DNA from: Azospirillum brasilense
Lineage (GTDB): Bacteria; Pseudomonadota; Alphaproteobacteria; Azospirillales; Azospirillaceae
NCBI RefSeq assembly: GCF_022023855.1
Contig: NZ_CP059451.1
Coordinates: forward strand, 620,001-684,000
Reading direction: 5' to 3'
DNA: 64,000 nt
Under the pieces are notes generated by a model. That model was given only the letters and a program-made list of their open reading frames with translations, was not told where the DNA came from and made no database searches. Shown in pieces: positions 36,816 through 45,753 of this stretch. Every line of letters starts with the position of its first letter. Positions within the stretch are counted from its first letter, which is position 1. The position numbers and the translations under genes were made by a program.

Positions 36816-37925
36816 TCAGGTTCCTCCCAGCGCGCCGACGCGGCGGCGCAGAAGCCACAGGAAGAAGGGACCGCCGACGGCGCCCAGCAGCAGGCCGGCC
36901 GGCACGTCGGCCGGCGCGGCGATGGTGCGGGCCACCGTGTCGGCCAGGACCAGCAGGACCGCCGCGGCCAGCGCCGTCGCCGGCATCAGCCGGCGGTGCA
37001 CCGGTCCCAGCAGAATCCGCATGACGTGCGGCACGATCAGCCCGACGAAGCCGATCAGGCCGGACACCGCCACCGCCGCCCCGACGCCCAGCGCCACCAG
37101 AAGCACCGTGCGCACGGCGAAGCGGTGCGGGTCGAGGCCCTGGAGGAAGGCCTCCCGCTCGCCCATGGCGAACAGGTCGAGCCGCCGCGCCCCGGCCAGC
37201 AGACCGGCGGTCGCCAGTCCCATCAGGAGCATCGCCGGCCCGATCTGCGCCCAGCTCGACCCGCCGAAGCCGCCCATCATCCAGAAGGTCATCTGGCGCA
37301 GCGCGAGGTCGTCGCCGAGGTAGCTGAACAGCCCGATGCCGGCCCCGCCCATGGCGTTCACCGCGATGCCGGCCAGCAGCATGGTGGCGGGAGAATTGCG
37401 CCCGTCGCGGCGGGAGATCGCCAGGATCAGCACGGTCGCGGCCAGCGCGCCGAGGAAGGCGGCCAGCGGCAGCACGGTGGCGAGCGACAGGCCGCTGCGC
37501 GCCAGCCCCAGCCCCGACACCCCCAGCACCATGGCAGCGGAGCCGGCCAGCGCCGCGCCGCTCGACATGCCGACCAGCCCGGGATCGGCCAGCGGGTTGC
37601 GGAAGACGGCCTGGAGCGCCACCCCCGCCACGCCCAGCGTCACCCCGACCGCGGCGGCCAGGACGATGCGCGGCAGGCGCAGCATGGTCAGCACCATCCA
37701 GTCGCGTTCGGACAGCGGCGTTCCGGACAGGCCGAGCAGGGCGGCGAGGTGGGACAGGCTGCGGTCGAGCGGGACGGACACGCCTCCCGTCGCGACGGCA
37801 ATCAGCACGGCCAGCGCCAGCGCCACGGCCAGCGCCACCAGCACCGGGACGAGGGGCGGACGCCGGAAAGACGGCGCCGCCCGGTCCCCTTTCCGGGAGG
37901 ACGGCATGGACAAGGTCAGGCTCAT
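36816..37925 (-). CDS. hmuU: Heme ABC transporter permease HmuU (FecCD family)
   Basis: 369 aa with about nine or ten membrane helices. Family motifs: LRLPRIVLAAAVGVTLGVAGVALQAVFRNPLADPGLVGMSSGAAL, LLAGIAVNAM, and the late GLIGFVGLIVPHVMRILLGPVHRRLMP coupling region. Forms the inner-membrane channel for heme. Its start overlaps the hmuT stop as ATGA. Confidence 0.94.
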   Translation of the reverse strand: MSLTLSMPSSRKGDRAAPSFRRPPLVPVLVALAVALALAVLIAVATGGVSVPLDRSLSHLAALLGLSGTPLSERDWMVLTMLRLPRIVLAAAVGVTLGVAGVALQAVFRNPLADPGLVGMSSGAALAGSAAMVLGVSGLGLARSGLSLATVLPLAAFLGALAATVLILAISRRDGRNSPATMLLAGIAVNAMGGAGIGLFSYLGDDLALRQMTFWMMGGFGGSSWAQIGPAMLLMGLATAGLLAGARRLDLFAMGEREAFLQGLDPHRFAVRTVLLVALGVGAAVAVSGLIGFVGLIVPHVMRILLGPVHRRLMPATALAAAVLLVLADTVARTIAAPADVPAGLLLGAVGGPFFLWLLRRRVGALGGT

Positions 37926-38797
37926 GGTTGCTCTTGAGGAGAGGTGCTCTGGACGCGGGTGAGTTCGGCGACCGCCTCGGCCGTACGGGGGCCGAGCCCC
38001 ATCAGCAGCGCGCCGTCCACCACCGCCACCCGCCGGGCCTTGGCCGCCGGGGTCAGGGCGAGCTGCGGCGTCGCCAGGAACGGGTCGAGCCCGCCCGAGC
38101 GGTCGACCAGCGACCGGCTGACCAGCAGGATGTCGGGCGCGGCGGCCAGGACCGACTCCGACGACATCGGCACATAGTCGCGCTCCACTTCCAGGGCGTT
38201 GCGTGCGCCGGCCATGGCGATCAGCGCCGCGGGGACGGAGCGGCTGCCCGCCGCCATCAGACCGCCGGGCCCGCCGCCGACCACGCCGAGGATGACCGGC
38301 GCGCCGTCCTTCGTTCCGGCTTGGGCGGCGACGGCGGCCAGCGCGGCGAGGTCGCGATGCAGCGAGTCCGCCAGGCGCCGCCCCTCCGCCTCCCGGCCAA
38401 GCAGGCGGGCGACCCGCTCAACCTTGTCGAGCAGACCGGCCAGCGTCGGCGTTTCCGGCACGACCTCCACCGTGACGCCGAGCGCCCGCAACTGGTCGAG
38501 CGTCGTCTCCGGGCCGGCGCCCTGGATCGCCAGGACGTGCGTCGGGGCCAGCGACATCACGCCCTCCGCCGAGAGGGCGCGCATGTAGCCGACGTCGGGC
38601 AGGCCGTTCACCGGCTGCGGATAATGGCTGCTGGTGTCGCGCCCGACGACGGAGCCGCCATCGCCGAGCGCGTAGACCAGCTCGGTCACCGGCGGGCCGA
38701 CGGTGACGATCCGCCGCTCCGCCGCCCCGGCCAGGGTGGCGGCGGTGAGCGCGAGGGCGGCGGCGATCGCCGCGGGGAGAAAGCGCAGGCGCCTCAT
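37922..38797 (-). CDS. hmuT: Periplasmic heme-binding protein HmuT
   Basis: About 291 aa. Signal peptide (MRRLRFLPAAIAAALALTAATLAGAAE), then the bi-lobed fold of cluster A binding proteins: RIVTVGPPVTELVYALGDGGSVVGRDTSSHYP, LPDVGYMRALSAEGVMSLAPTHVLA and SSESVLAAAPDILLVS. It carries heme from the outer-membrane receptor to HmuUV. ATG 38797 was chosen because the signal peptide begins there. It lies 17 bp after hmuS. Confidence 0.92.
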   Translation of the reverse strand: MRRLRFLPAAIAAALALTAATLAGAAERRIVTVGPPVTELVYALGDGGSVVGRDTSSHYPQPVNGLPDVGYMRALSAEGVMSLAPTHVLAIQGAGPETTLDQLRALGVTVEVVPETPTLAGLLDKVERVARLLGREAEGRRLADSLHRDLAALAAVAAQAGTKDGAPVILGVVGGGPGGLMAAGSRSVPAALIAMAGARNALEVERDYVPMSSESVLAAAPDILLVSRSLVDRSGGLDPFLATPQLALTPAAKARRVAVVDGALLMGLGPRTAEAVAELTRVQSTSPQEQP

Positions 38798-38814
38798 CGG
38801 CCGGTCCCCGCCCG

Positions 38815-39789
38815 TCACAGGGACGCGGCGAGCGCGCGCCACTCCGCCCGTTCCGGCTTGTCCTCGTCGCGCTGGCCGCACAGGATGGCCGCGTTGTCGC
38901 CCCGGTCGTCGTACAGCTCGACGGTGGTGATGCCGCCCTTGTCCGTCGGCTTGTGGACGACCCAGGCGCTGGACAGCCGCGCCTGGATGGCGCGCAGGGT
39001 GAAGCCGGGGTCGTCGATGCGCAGCAGCCCGTCGGCCGTCGTCGGGTGGTCCACCGTGCCGGTGTGGATCTGGATGCAGCCGGCGTTGCCGACGAAGATC
39101 ATGATGTCGAGGCGGCGGTCGCGCGCCGCCTCCAGCAACGGCAGGAGGGTGGCGGCAGGCAGCTCCCGCGCGAAGCCCGGCCCGGCGAGGCGCAGCGCCT
39201 GCCGGCGCCCGACCCCGAAGGTCCTCAACATGCCGAAGAACTCGTGCACGTCGGTCATCTCGCTCCAGGCGGCGCGCAGCCCATCCACGTCGATCTCGGC
39301 GTCGGGCCGCTCGGGGGCGGGGGCGGGCAGCGGCTCCAGAGCTGGCGCGTCCTGGTCGGCGGCGCGGTGCAGGATCAGGAAGGCGTCCCAGGCGGCCGCG
39401 TTGGTCTCGGCGGTGCGGTGGACGGCGTGAACGGCGCGGCCGTGCCGGTCGAAGACGCGGATGGCCTCGGCCTCGCCCTCCGTCTCCGGCGTGTGGACGG
39501 TGATGGCCCAGTGGCGCGGGAAGACGCGCAGGTCGACCTCGCGGTTCAGCACGATCAGGGCCGGGCCGTTGCCGTCAACGTTGCCGAAGCGTCCGGTCTT
39601 CTCGTGGGTGATGCTGCGGTTGCCGGTGACGACGCGGACCGTCCCCAGGACGTCCAGTTTCCTCAGGGCGTCGGTCCAGTCCACCTCAAGCCGCGTCGGG
39701 CGGGCGGTGGCGCCGTTCTCCCAGCCGGGGAGAGTGGACTGGATCGGATCGACGGTCGGAAGGACAGTCGGCAGGCGGGTGTCGGGCAT
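38815..39789 (-). CDS. hmuS: Hemin-degrading / heme-trafficking protein HmuS
   Basis: 324 aa, slightly short of the usual 340-350. Two HemS-like repeats: GTVRVVTGNRSITHEKTGRFGNV with REVDLRVFPRHWAI, and IMIFVGNAGCIQIHTGTVDHP with GFTLRAIQARLSSAWVVHKPTDKGGITTVELYD. HemS-type proteins bind cytosolic heme and either hand it on or open the ring. ATG 39789 has AAGGGAAG upstream. First gene of the hmuSTUV operon, 69 bp from its Fur box. Confidence 0.9.
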   Translation of the reverse strand: MPDTRLPTVLPTVDPIQSTLPGWENGATARPTRLEVDWTDALRKLDVLGTVRVVTGNRSITHEKTGRFGNVDGNGPALIVLNREVDLRVFPRHWAITVHTPETEGEAEAIRVFDRHGRAVHAVHRTAETNAAAWDAFLILHRAADQDAPALEPLPAPAPERPDAEIDVDGLRAAWSEMTDVHEFFGMLRTFGVGRRQALRLAGPGFARELPAATLLPLLEAARDRRLDIMIFVGNAGCIQIHTGTVDHPTTADGLLRIDDPGFTLRAIQARLSSAWVVHKPTDKGGITTVELYDDRGDNAAILCGQRDEDKPERAEWRALAASL

Positions 39790-39858
39790 TGGGGGCTTCC
39801 CTTGACAAGATGCGGTGTGGTCGGCCCGTCCGGACAGGGCCAAATCTCTTCCGCAAAT

Positions 39859-39877
39859 GATCATGAGAAGCATTATC
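39859..39877. promoter_or_regulatory. Fur-like box upstream of hmuS
   Basis: The minus-strand sequence GATAATGCTTCTCATGATC matches 13 of 19 positions of the local consensus. Confidence 0.6.
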
Positions 39878-39950
39878 AGTTACAAGGCGCCGATCATTAA
39901 CCGGCATTAATCGCCCGTCGGGCCAGGGCAATCGCATTTGACCTTCATAA

Positions 39951-39973
39951 CCCTCTCCCCAGAGGGGAGAGGG
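39951..39973 (-). terminator. Perfect GC-rich hairpin after the nitrilase gene
   Basis: CCCTCTCCCC / GGGGAGAGGG with a 3-base loop, 27 bp beyond the nitrilase stop. It likely ends that operon. It belongs to the same palindrome type as 11868-11891. Confidence 0.55.
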
Positions 39974-39999
39974 AATTTTAAAGGCGATTACCGTGCCCG

Positions 40000-40971
40000 T
40001 CAGGCCGCTTCTTCGACCTTCTCGTTGCGCTCCGGAAGGGCGGCCTCGCGCACCGTGGCGACCGGCGCGCGCGGGGTCTCGTCAACGCGCATGCTGAACA
40101 GGTCCGGCCGCGCGTAATGGCCCACCGGATCGAAGTCGAGTTTGGCGCCGACCAGATCCTCGACGTCCACCTCGGCGGTCAGGATGCCCTCCGCGTCGAC
40201 CAGCGGACCGGCCAGGATCTCGCCGAGCGGCCCGACGATGACCGAGCGGCCGTGCATCATCCACTCGTCCGGCCCGGCGTCGATGCGGCTGGCGTAGTCC
40301 TCCGGGAAGTCTGAACGGCGCATCACCTGGCAGGCGCCGATCACGAAGCAGCGCCCCTCCATGGCGACGTGGCGCATGGTGGCGATCCAGCTTTCGCGGT
40401 CGTCCGCCGTCGGGGCCGCCCAGAGCTGGACGCCCTTGGCGTAGTAGGCCGCGCGCATCAGCGGCATGTAATGCTCCCAGCAGATGGCGCCGCCGACACG
40501 GCCGAACGGCGTGTCCATGACGGTGAGGGTCGAGCCGTCGCCGAACCCCCAGACCAGCCGCTCCGACCCGGTCGGCATCACCTTGCGGTGCTTGCCCATC
40601 CGGCCGTCCGGCGACAGGTAGAGCACCGTGCAGTAGAGCGTTCCGCCGTCGCGCTCGATGACGCCGACGACCGCGTGGATTCCGTGCCGCGCGCAGGCCG
40701 CCGACAGCGTCTCGGTCTCCGGTCCCGGCACGGTGATCGCGCCGCGGACGTAGCGGGCGAAGTCGGCGCGGCCCTCCGGCGTGCGCCGGCCGATCGAGCA
40801 GCCGAAATCGAGCCCCTTCGGGTAGCCGCCGATGAAGGCTTCCGGGAAGACGGCGAGCGATGCGCCGGTGGAGGCGGCCTCGGCGATCAGGTCGACCGTG
40901 CGGGCGGTCGCCGCGGCGGCGTCGAACGGCACCGTCGCCGCCTGCACCGCGGCCACTTTAACCTTGGTCAT
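40000..40971 (-). CDS. Nitrilase
   Basis: 323 aa carbon-nitrogen hydrolase with the Glu-Lys-Cys triad: E44 in FPEAFIGGYP, K130 in HRKVMPTGSER and C164 in GGAICWEHYMPL. The GSERLVWGFGDGS stretch and CWEHYMPL are typical of true nitrilases (nitrile to acid plus ammonia) rather than amidases. Its start overlaps the flavin-reductase-like stop as ATGA. Together with the ABC transporter upstream it suggests uptake and hydrolysis of an organic nitrile; the substrate is unknown. Confidence 0.9.
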   Translation of the reverse strand: MTKVKVAAVQAATVPFDAAAATARTVDLIAEAASTGASLAVFPEAFIGGYPKGLDFGCSIGRRTPEGRADFARYVRGAITVPGPETETLSAACARHGIHAVVGVIERDGGTLYCTVLYLSPDGRMGKHRKVMPTGSERLVWGFGDGSTLTVMDTPFGRVGGAICWEHYMPLMRAAYYAKGVQLWAAPTADDRESWIATMRHVAMEGRCFVIGACQVMRRSDFPEDYASRIDAGPDEWMMHGRSVIVGPLGEILAGPLVDAEGILTAEVDVEDLVGAKLDFDPVGHYARPDLFSMRVDETPRAPVATVREAALPERNEKVEEAA

Positions 40972-41669
40972 GCTTGTCGTTCCTTGCAGTGTGTTTCGGT
41001 GGATTGGGGCGCGGTGTCGGCCCAGACCGGCCTCACCAGATCGAAGACGTCGCGGGTGCGCAGATAGGCCGAGGGGCCGTGCATGCGGGCGACGAGGTCG
41101 AGCGCCTCATGGTCGATGCGGGGGCGTTCAGGATTGCCGGTCAGAACGCGCGTCGCGACATGGGCGTGCAGCACCTCGCCCACGAACAGCCATTGTCCGG
41201 GACCGCTTTCGAACTCGTGGATCAGCCGGCATTCGAAGGCGACCGGCGATGCGGCGATGCGCGGCGGCCGGATCTCGACGCTCGGCAGGGTGGCGAGCCC
41301 GGCGAGCCGGGTTTCGTCCACCTCGGGCGGCGCCTCGACGCAGGTGAGGTTCATCGCCTCTGCGAGGTCGAAGGGGACGAGGTTGATCACGAACTCGCGC
41401 GTCGCCCGGATGTTGACCGCCGTGTCCTTCGGCCGGTCCGGGCGTGCCAGCACGCCGAGACAGACCACCGGCCGGTCAGAGCCGAAGACGTTGAAGAAGG
41501 AGTAGGGAGCCGCGTTCACCCGGCCCTCGGCCGAGCGGGTGATCGCCCAGGCGATCGGCCGCGGCAGAACCGCGGCGGTCAGAAGGCGGTAGCGGTCGGG
41601 CGCCGGCAGCGTGGCGAAGTCGAAATGGCGCGTTGGAGGGGCGGGGGCGTCGTCAAGTCGTAAGGTCAT
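40968..41669 (-). CDS. Flavin reductase-like (FMN-binding split barrel) protein
   Basis: About 233 aa. RPIAWAITRSAEGRVNAAPYSFFNVFGSDRPVVCLGV and TREFVINLVPFDLAEAMNLT match the flavin reductase-like family (PF01613) seen in conserved flavoproteins of catabolic operons. No oxygenase partner is in the operon, so it may act alone or with a distant monooxygenase. ATG 41669 gives MTLRLDDAP; a longer frame overlaps the preceding gene and is unlikely. It lies 71 bp after the binding-protein gene and is coupled to the nitrilase. Confidence 0.86.
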   Translation of the reverse strand: MTLRLDDAPAPPTRHFDFATLPAPDRYRLLTAAVLPRPIAWAITRSAEGRVNAAPYSFFNVFGSDRPVVCLGVLARPDRPKDTAVNIRATREFVINLVPFDLAEAMNLTCVEAPPEVDETRLAGLATLPSVEIRPPRIAASPVAFECRLIHEFESGPGQWLFVGEVLHAHVATRVLTGNPERPRIDHEALDLVARMHGPSAYLRTRDVFDLVRPVWADTAPQSTETHCKERQA

Positions 41670-41740
41670 GAAGTCTCCTTCGGCGCGGCCCGGCACGGCC
41701 GCCGCCCCGTCCTGCGCGCTGCGTCGGGATCGCCGGCCGA

Positions 41741-42799
41741 TCAGCCGACGATCTTGACCGTCTTCGGATCGAAGTTTTGGGCGGCGAAGGCGGCGTCGAC
41801 CTTGCCGGCGATGGTCGTGTCGACGAACTTCGAGACGTCGGGCAGGCGCGGCAGCAGCTTCGCCTCCACGCCCCATTCGGCGAGCTGGTTCAACTTATTG
41901 ACCTGCTCGTCGGAGAGCGCCGCCTTGATGTCGGTGGGCGCCTTGGCGTTCCAGGCGGGGTCGTAGCCCGACGCCTTTTCGAGCACGGCTTCCGGGATGT
42001 TCTTCGCCGGCTCCAGCGACCGGAACCAGCCGTTGACGAGGTCGTGGTTCTGGCTTGCGAAATACAGCGCCTGGGAGTTGGCGAGCAGGAAGCGCTCCGC
42101 CACCTCGGGCCGGTCCTTGAAGAAGCGGTTGTTCGCGGTCAGCACGATGACCGGGGTCAGGTTCTCCGAAATGACCTGGGCGAAGCCCGCGTTCTCGAAG
42201 AAGCTCACGAACGGGTCGTAGGTGAAGAAGGCGTCGATCCGCTGCGCGCCCACCGCGTCGGCCAGCTCCGCCGGCCCGACATTGACGAAGGTCATGTCGC
42301 GGCCGGGGGTGAGGCCGGCCTTGATCATCGCCTCCTGGGCGTTCTGGAAGGCGGTGATGCCGAAGGTGCCGTAGACCTGCTTGCCCTTCAGCCCGGCGAC
42401 GTCGGTGATCCCCGACTTCTTGGTCACCAGCACCGCCGAGCGGAAGCGCGCCTGCGAGGCGATGGTGGTGACCGGCGCCCCGACGGCCATGGTGGTGACG
42501 GCGGCGAAGTCGGACAGCGTGCCGACATCGGCCGCGTTCGACACGATCGCCTCGTTCACCGCCGGCGAGGCGTTGAGCTGGATCATGTTCATCCGCAGGC
42601 CGTTGCGGGCCGCGATGTCCGTGCGCATCAGCACATGGGCGATCTGGGCCGACACGGTGGTGGTGTTGAACCAGCCCATCTTGACGACGTCCGCGCCCTG
42701 CGCGCGGAGGATCGCCGGCTTGGCGAGGGTTGCGGCGGCGGCGATGCCGGCGGCGAGCTGGCCGAAACGACGGCGCGAGAGTGTCGAGGTCACGTTCAT
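41741..42799 (-). CDS. ABC transporter substrate-binding protein, SsuA/TauA/NMT1-like, Tat signal
   Basis: About 352 aa. The N-terminus SRRRFGQLAAGIAAAATLAKPAIL is a twin-arginine signal peptide. The mature part (VKMGWFNTTTVSAQIAHVLMRTDIAARNGL, GTLSDFAAVTTMAVGAP, KGKQVYGTFGITAFQNAQE) fits the nitrate/sulfonate/taurine binding family. Start ATG 42799 overlaps the ATPase stop as ATGA. Unusual order: ATPase and permease come before the binding protein. The substrate is unknown; the downstream nitrilase hints at a nitrile. Confidence 0.9.
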   Translation of the reverse strand: MNVTSTLSRRRFGQLAAGIAAAATLAKPAILRAQGADVVKMGWFNTTTVSAQIAHVLMRTDIAARNGLRMNMIQLNASPAVNEAIVSNAADVGTLSDFAAVTTMAVGAPVTTIASQARFRSAVLVTKKSGITDVAGLKGKQVYGTFGITAFQNAQEAMIKAGLTPGRDMTFVNVGPAELADAVGAQRIDAFFTYDPFVSFFENAGFAQVISENLTPVIVLTANNRFFKDRPEVAERFLLANSQALYFASQNHDLVNGWFRSLEPAKNIPEAVLEKASGYDPAWNAKAPTDIKAALSDEQVNKLNQLAEWGVEAKLLPRLPDVSKFVDTTIAGKVDAAFAAQNFDPKTVKIVG

Positions 42800-43638
42800 T
42801 CCCCTTTTTGCCATTCGGGTTTCAGGGTCTCCCACAGGTCGTTGACCGTGGAGACGAACCAGGGATCGGAGCGCATCTCGGCCGTGCGGGGCCGCGGCAG
42901 CGGCACGGCGACCTCCTCGCGCACCCGGCCGGGCCGCGGGCTCATCACCACCACGCGGTCGGCCAGGAACACCGCCTCATCGATGCCGTGGGTGACGAAG
43001 ATCACCGTCTTGCCGGCCTCGGACGATATGCGGGCGATCTCCTCCTGCAGCAGCACGCGGGTCTGCGCGTCCAGCGCGCCGAACGGCTCGTCCATCAGCA
43101 GGATGTCGGGGTCCGGGGCGAGCGCGCGGGCGATGGCCGCCCGCTGCTTCATGCCGCCGGAGATCTGGTGCGGGTACTTCTCCTCGAAGCCGGTCAGCCG
43201 GACCATGTCGATCAGCGAGCGGGCGATCTCCGCGCGCTCCTTCTTCGCCATGCCCTTGGCCTTCAGGCCGAACTCGACGTTCTGCTGCACGGTCATCCAG
43301 CCGAACAGCGCGTAGTCCTGGAAGACGACCGTGCGGGACGGGTCCGGCCTGACGATGGGGCGGCCGTTCTGCAGGAGCGTCCCGCTCGACGCCGACTGGA
43401 AACCGGCGACGATGCCGAGCAGGGTCGACTTGCCGCAGCCCGAGGGGCCGAGCAGTGAGATGAACTCGCCGCGGCGGATGCGCAGATCGACCCCGTCGAG
43501 GGCGACCACCATGTTGTCGGACGAGGTCCCGCCATAGACCTTGCCCAGATTCCGGATGTCGATCTGGATGTCGGCCGGCTGGGCCTGCGGCGCGCCGGGG
43601 GGCGGGGCGGGGGTCTTGCGTGCGGTGTTGGCGGCCAT
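42796..43638 (-). CDS. ABC transporter ATP-binding protein, SsuB/TauB-like
   Basis: 280 aa. Walker A LLGPSGCGKSTLL, Q-loop VFQDYALFGWMTV, signature ISGGMKQRAAIARAL, Walker B ILLMDEPFGALD and switch His VTHGIDEAVFLADRVVVM. A Pro/Ala-rich N-terminal 22 residues precede the domain. Energises the transporter whose permease is 17 bp upstream and binding protein directly downstream. Confidence 0.92.
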   Translation of the reverse strand: MAANTARKTPAPPPGAPQAQPADIQIDIRNLGKVYGGTSSDNMVVALDGVDLRIRRGEFISLLGPSGCGKSTLLGIVAGFQSASSGTLLQNGRPIVRPDPSRTVVFQDYALFGWMTVQQNVEFGLKAKGMAKKERAEIARSLIDMVRLTGFEEKYPHQISGGMKQRAAIARALAPDPDILLMDEPFGALDAQTRVLLQEEIARISSEAGKTVIFVTHGIDEAVFLADRVVVMSPRPGRVREEVAVPLPRPRTAEMRSDPWFVSTVNDLWETLKPEWQKGE

Positions 43639-43655
43639 GATTCTTCGCCTCCTGC

Positions 43656-44495
43656 TCAATTGCGCTCTGAAGGTGCCCAGGCGTTCACCCGACGCTCGAT
43701 CCGCTCGAGGACGGCGGACATGGCGAAGCCGACAAGACCAATGGCCACCATGCCCGCAACGACGTTGTTGATCTGGAAAAGCATGCGCGACTGCTGGATC
43801 AGGTAGCCGAGGCCGGTCTGCGCCGCGATCAGCTCGGCGGTCACCACGCACATCCAGCCCACGCCCAGCGCGATCCGCAGCCCCGGCAGGATGATCGGCA
43901 GGGAGGCGGGGATCAGCACGTCGGTGAAGAGCTGCCAGGGCGTCGCGCCGAGGCAGAGCGCCGCGTTCATCTGGTTCCGGTCGAGGCCGCGCACCGCCGT
44001 GTAGGTGGCGACGAAGGCCGGGAAGACGGCGCCGAGGAAGACCAGGAAGTAGGACGCGGCGTCACCGAGCCCGAACCACAAGATGGTGATCGGGATCCAG
44101 GCGAGCGGCGGGATGGGGCGCAGCGCCTCGACCACCGGCCGCACGAAGTCCGCGACGCTGCGCCACCAGCCGCACATCAGCCCGAGCGCCATGCCGACGA
44201 CGCAGGCGAGCGCGAAGCCGACGGCCACCCGCTGCAGGCTGGCGCCGAGATGAACCCACAGCGAGCCGTCGAGCGCCATGTCCCAGAGCGCCCCCGCCAC
44301 CGCGACCGGCGACGGCAGCAGGAAGGCGTCGATGATGCCGAGCGAGGTCAGCGCCTGCCAGACGGCGAAGAAGGCGGTGAGGCCCATCGCCGCGCGGAAG
44401 GACCGGTCCGTCAGAATGCGGGGAGTCACGGCGCGGCGCGGCGCTCTCTGCATGAAGGGCGGCGCAGCCGCATGCGCTTTCGTGTTCGCTTCCAT
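43656..44495 (-). CDS. ABC transporter permease, SsuC/TauC-like
   Basis: About 279 aa with six predicted membrane helices and the EAA-type loop (AALCLGATPWQLFTDVLIPASLPIILPGLRIALGVGW). ATG 44495 has GGGAAGG upstream; an ATG at 44513 is possible. First gene of the ABC-nitrilase operon, diverging from the TrmB-like regulator. Confidence 0.91.
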   Translation of the reverse strand: MEANTKAHAAAPPFMQRAPRRAVTPRILTDRSFRAAMGLTAFFAVWQALTSLGIIDAFLLPSPVAVAGALWDMALDGSLWVHLGASLQRVAVGFALACVVGMALGLMCGWWRSVADFVRPVVEALRPIPPLAWIPITILWFGLGDAASYFLVFLGAVFPAFVATYTAVRGLDRNQMNAALCLGATPWQLFTDVLIPASLPIILPGLRIALGVGWMCVVTAELIAAQTGLGYLIQQSRMLFQINNVVAGMVAIGLVGFAMSAVLERIERRVNAWAPSERN

Positions 44496-44631
44496 CACCT
44501 TCCCTCGTTCCACCGTTCGGTGCCGCCTCGCGGGACGTCAGCGTCCTTGGACGACGACAAAACGATGACAGTGTCGGAAAAATCCGTCAATTCGAAAAAT
44601 ACAAATGAATGGCGCCTTAAAGGCATAAACT

Positions 44632-44648
44632 TGCCGTTTTAACGGGCA
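44632..44648. promoter_or_regulatory. Imperfect inverted repeat in the divergent promoter region
   Basis: TGCCGTTTTAACGGGCA lies about midway between the permease and regulator starts (44496-44790), an otherwise gene-free and locally AT-rich stretch. Candidate operator for the TrmB-like protein. Confidence 0.3.
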
Positions 44649-44790
44649 TTTGGCGGGAGAAAAGCCCATTTTATCGTCTTCTCTTCAAAGCAGTGACGCA
44701 AAGAGACGGGATTTTATCGGCAAAAACCGACGATGGACGGGTGGCGCGGAATCGGGCATGTTGCGACGCGATTCAAAAGGGAGCACGTGG

Positions 44791-45540
44791 GTGAATCTTG
44801 AGGAGAAGCTGTCCCGGATCGGCATATCGGGGACGCTCTACAAGCTCTATCTGACGACGATCCGCCTTGGCGGCGGCTCCGTGACGGAGGTGGCCGCGGG
44901 CGCCGGCATGGCCCGCACCACGGCGCACGACGCTCTCGCCAAGCTGGAGGCGGAGGGGCTCGTCCGCTTCGTCGATCACGGCAAGCGCCGCTTCGTGGTC
45001 GCCCAGGACCCGGGGATCCTGCTGGAGCGCAGCGAGGCCCGGCGGCAGATGCTCGAAGACGTGATGCCGGTCCTGCGGTCGATGTACCATCACGAGAACG
45101 GCCAGCCGAACGTCCGCTTCCACCCGGGCCCCGAAGGCATCCGCACCGTCCTGTGGGAGACGCTGAGCGGCGAGGAGAAAGAACTGCGCGCCACCCTGTC
45201 GATGCGGGAGCTGATGGTCGAGCCGGGGCTGGAGGAGATGGAGCGCTATTTGAAGGAGCGGGCGCGGCGCGGCATCTGGCTGCGGGTGATCCGCTCGGAG
45301 GAGCGCGACATCGCCCCGATCTGGCCGTCGAGCCAGGAGGAGCGGCGCGAACTGCGCTACGCGCCCGCCACCTACAACCTGGCGATGACCTGCTTCATCC
45401 ACGGCACCAAGGTTTCGGTCATCTCGTCCGCCCGCGAGAGCTACGGCCTGATCCTCGACAGCGCCGATTTCGCGGCCTTCCAGGCGTCCATGTTCGACGC
45501 CATGTGGAGCCTGAGCACCCCGGCGCCGACCATTCCCTGA
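44791..45540 (+). CDS. TrmB-family transcriptional regulator
   Basis: About 249 aa. N-terminal winged helix of TrmB type: LSRIGISGTLYKLYLTTIRLGGGSVTEVAAGAGMARTTAHDALAKLEAEGLVRF. This is followed by a hydrophilic helix and a C-terminal ligand-binding-like half (RFHPGPEGIRTVLWETL ... CFIHGTKVSVISS). TrmB regulators are commonest in archaea but occur in bacteria. GTG 44791 has AAGGGAG at good spacing; ATG 44758 would add 11 residues. The divergent placement suggests it controls the ABC-nitrilase operon. Confidence 0.82.
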   Translation: MNLEEKLSRIGISGTLYKLYLTTIRLGGGSVTEVAAGAGMARTTAHDALAKLEAEGLVRFVDHGKRRFVVAQDPGILLERSEARRQMLEDVMPVLRSMYHHENGQPNVRFHPGPEGIRTVLWETLSGEEKELRATLSMRELMVEPGLEEMERYLKERARRGIWLRVIRSEERDIAPIWPSSQEERRELRYAPATYNLAMTCFIHGTKVSVISSARESYGLILDSADFAAFQASMFDAMWSLSTPAPTIP

Positions 45541-45622
45541 GCGCGCCGGCCGCGGGAAGCGCCGGGTTGGCCCGGCGCCCGCTTTTTCACACAGCCCTCA
45601 AATCCGGTCCGCGGCCGTCCAC

Positions 45623-45636
45623 TTGACCGCCGTCAA
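45623..45636. promoter_or_regulatory. FNR/DNR-type box upstream of norC
   Basis: TTGACCGCCGTCAA, a perfect dyad 117 bp upstream of norC. It shares 18 identical bases (TTGACCGCCGTCAAGGAT) with the box at 62765-62778. It likely mediates NO or low-oxygen activation of norCBQD; no good -10 at class II spacing was found here. Confidence 0.75.
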
Positions 45637-45753
45637 GGATAGTCGCACCAAATCGGTCAACTTTCTCCGTCATGGCGCACGGCCAACGCTGCTCAAGGCC
45701 CCTCCGTTCCACGAAGGTCTGCCTCGGGGGCCTGACCCAGGAGAAACGAACGC

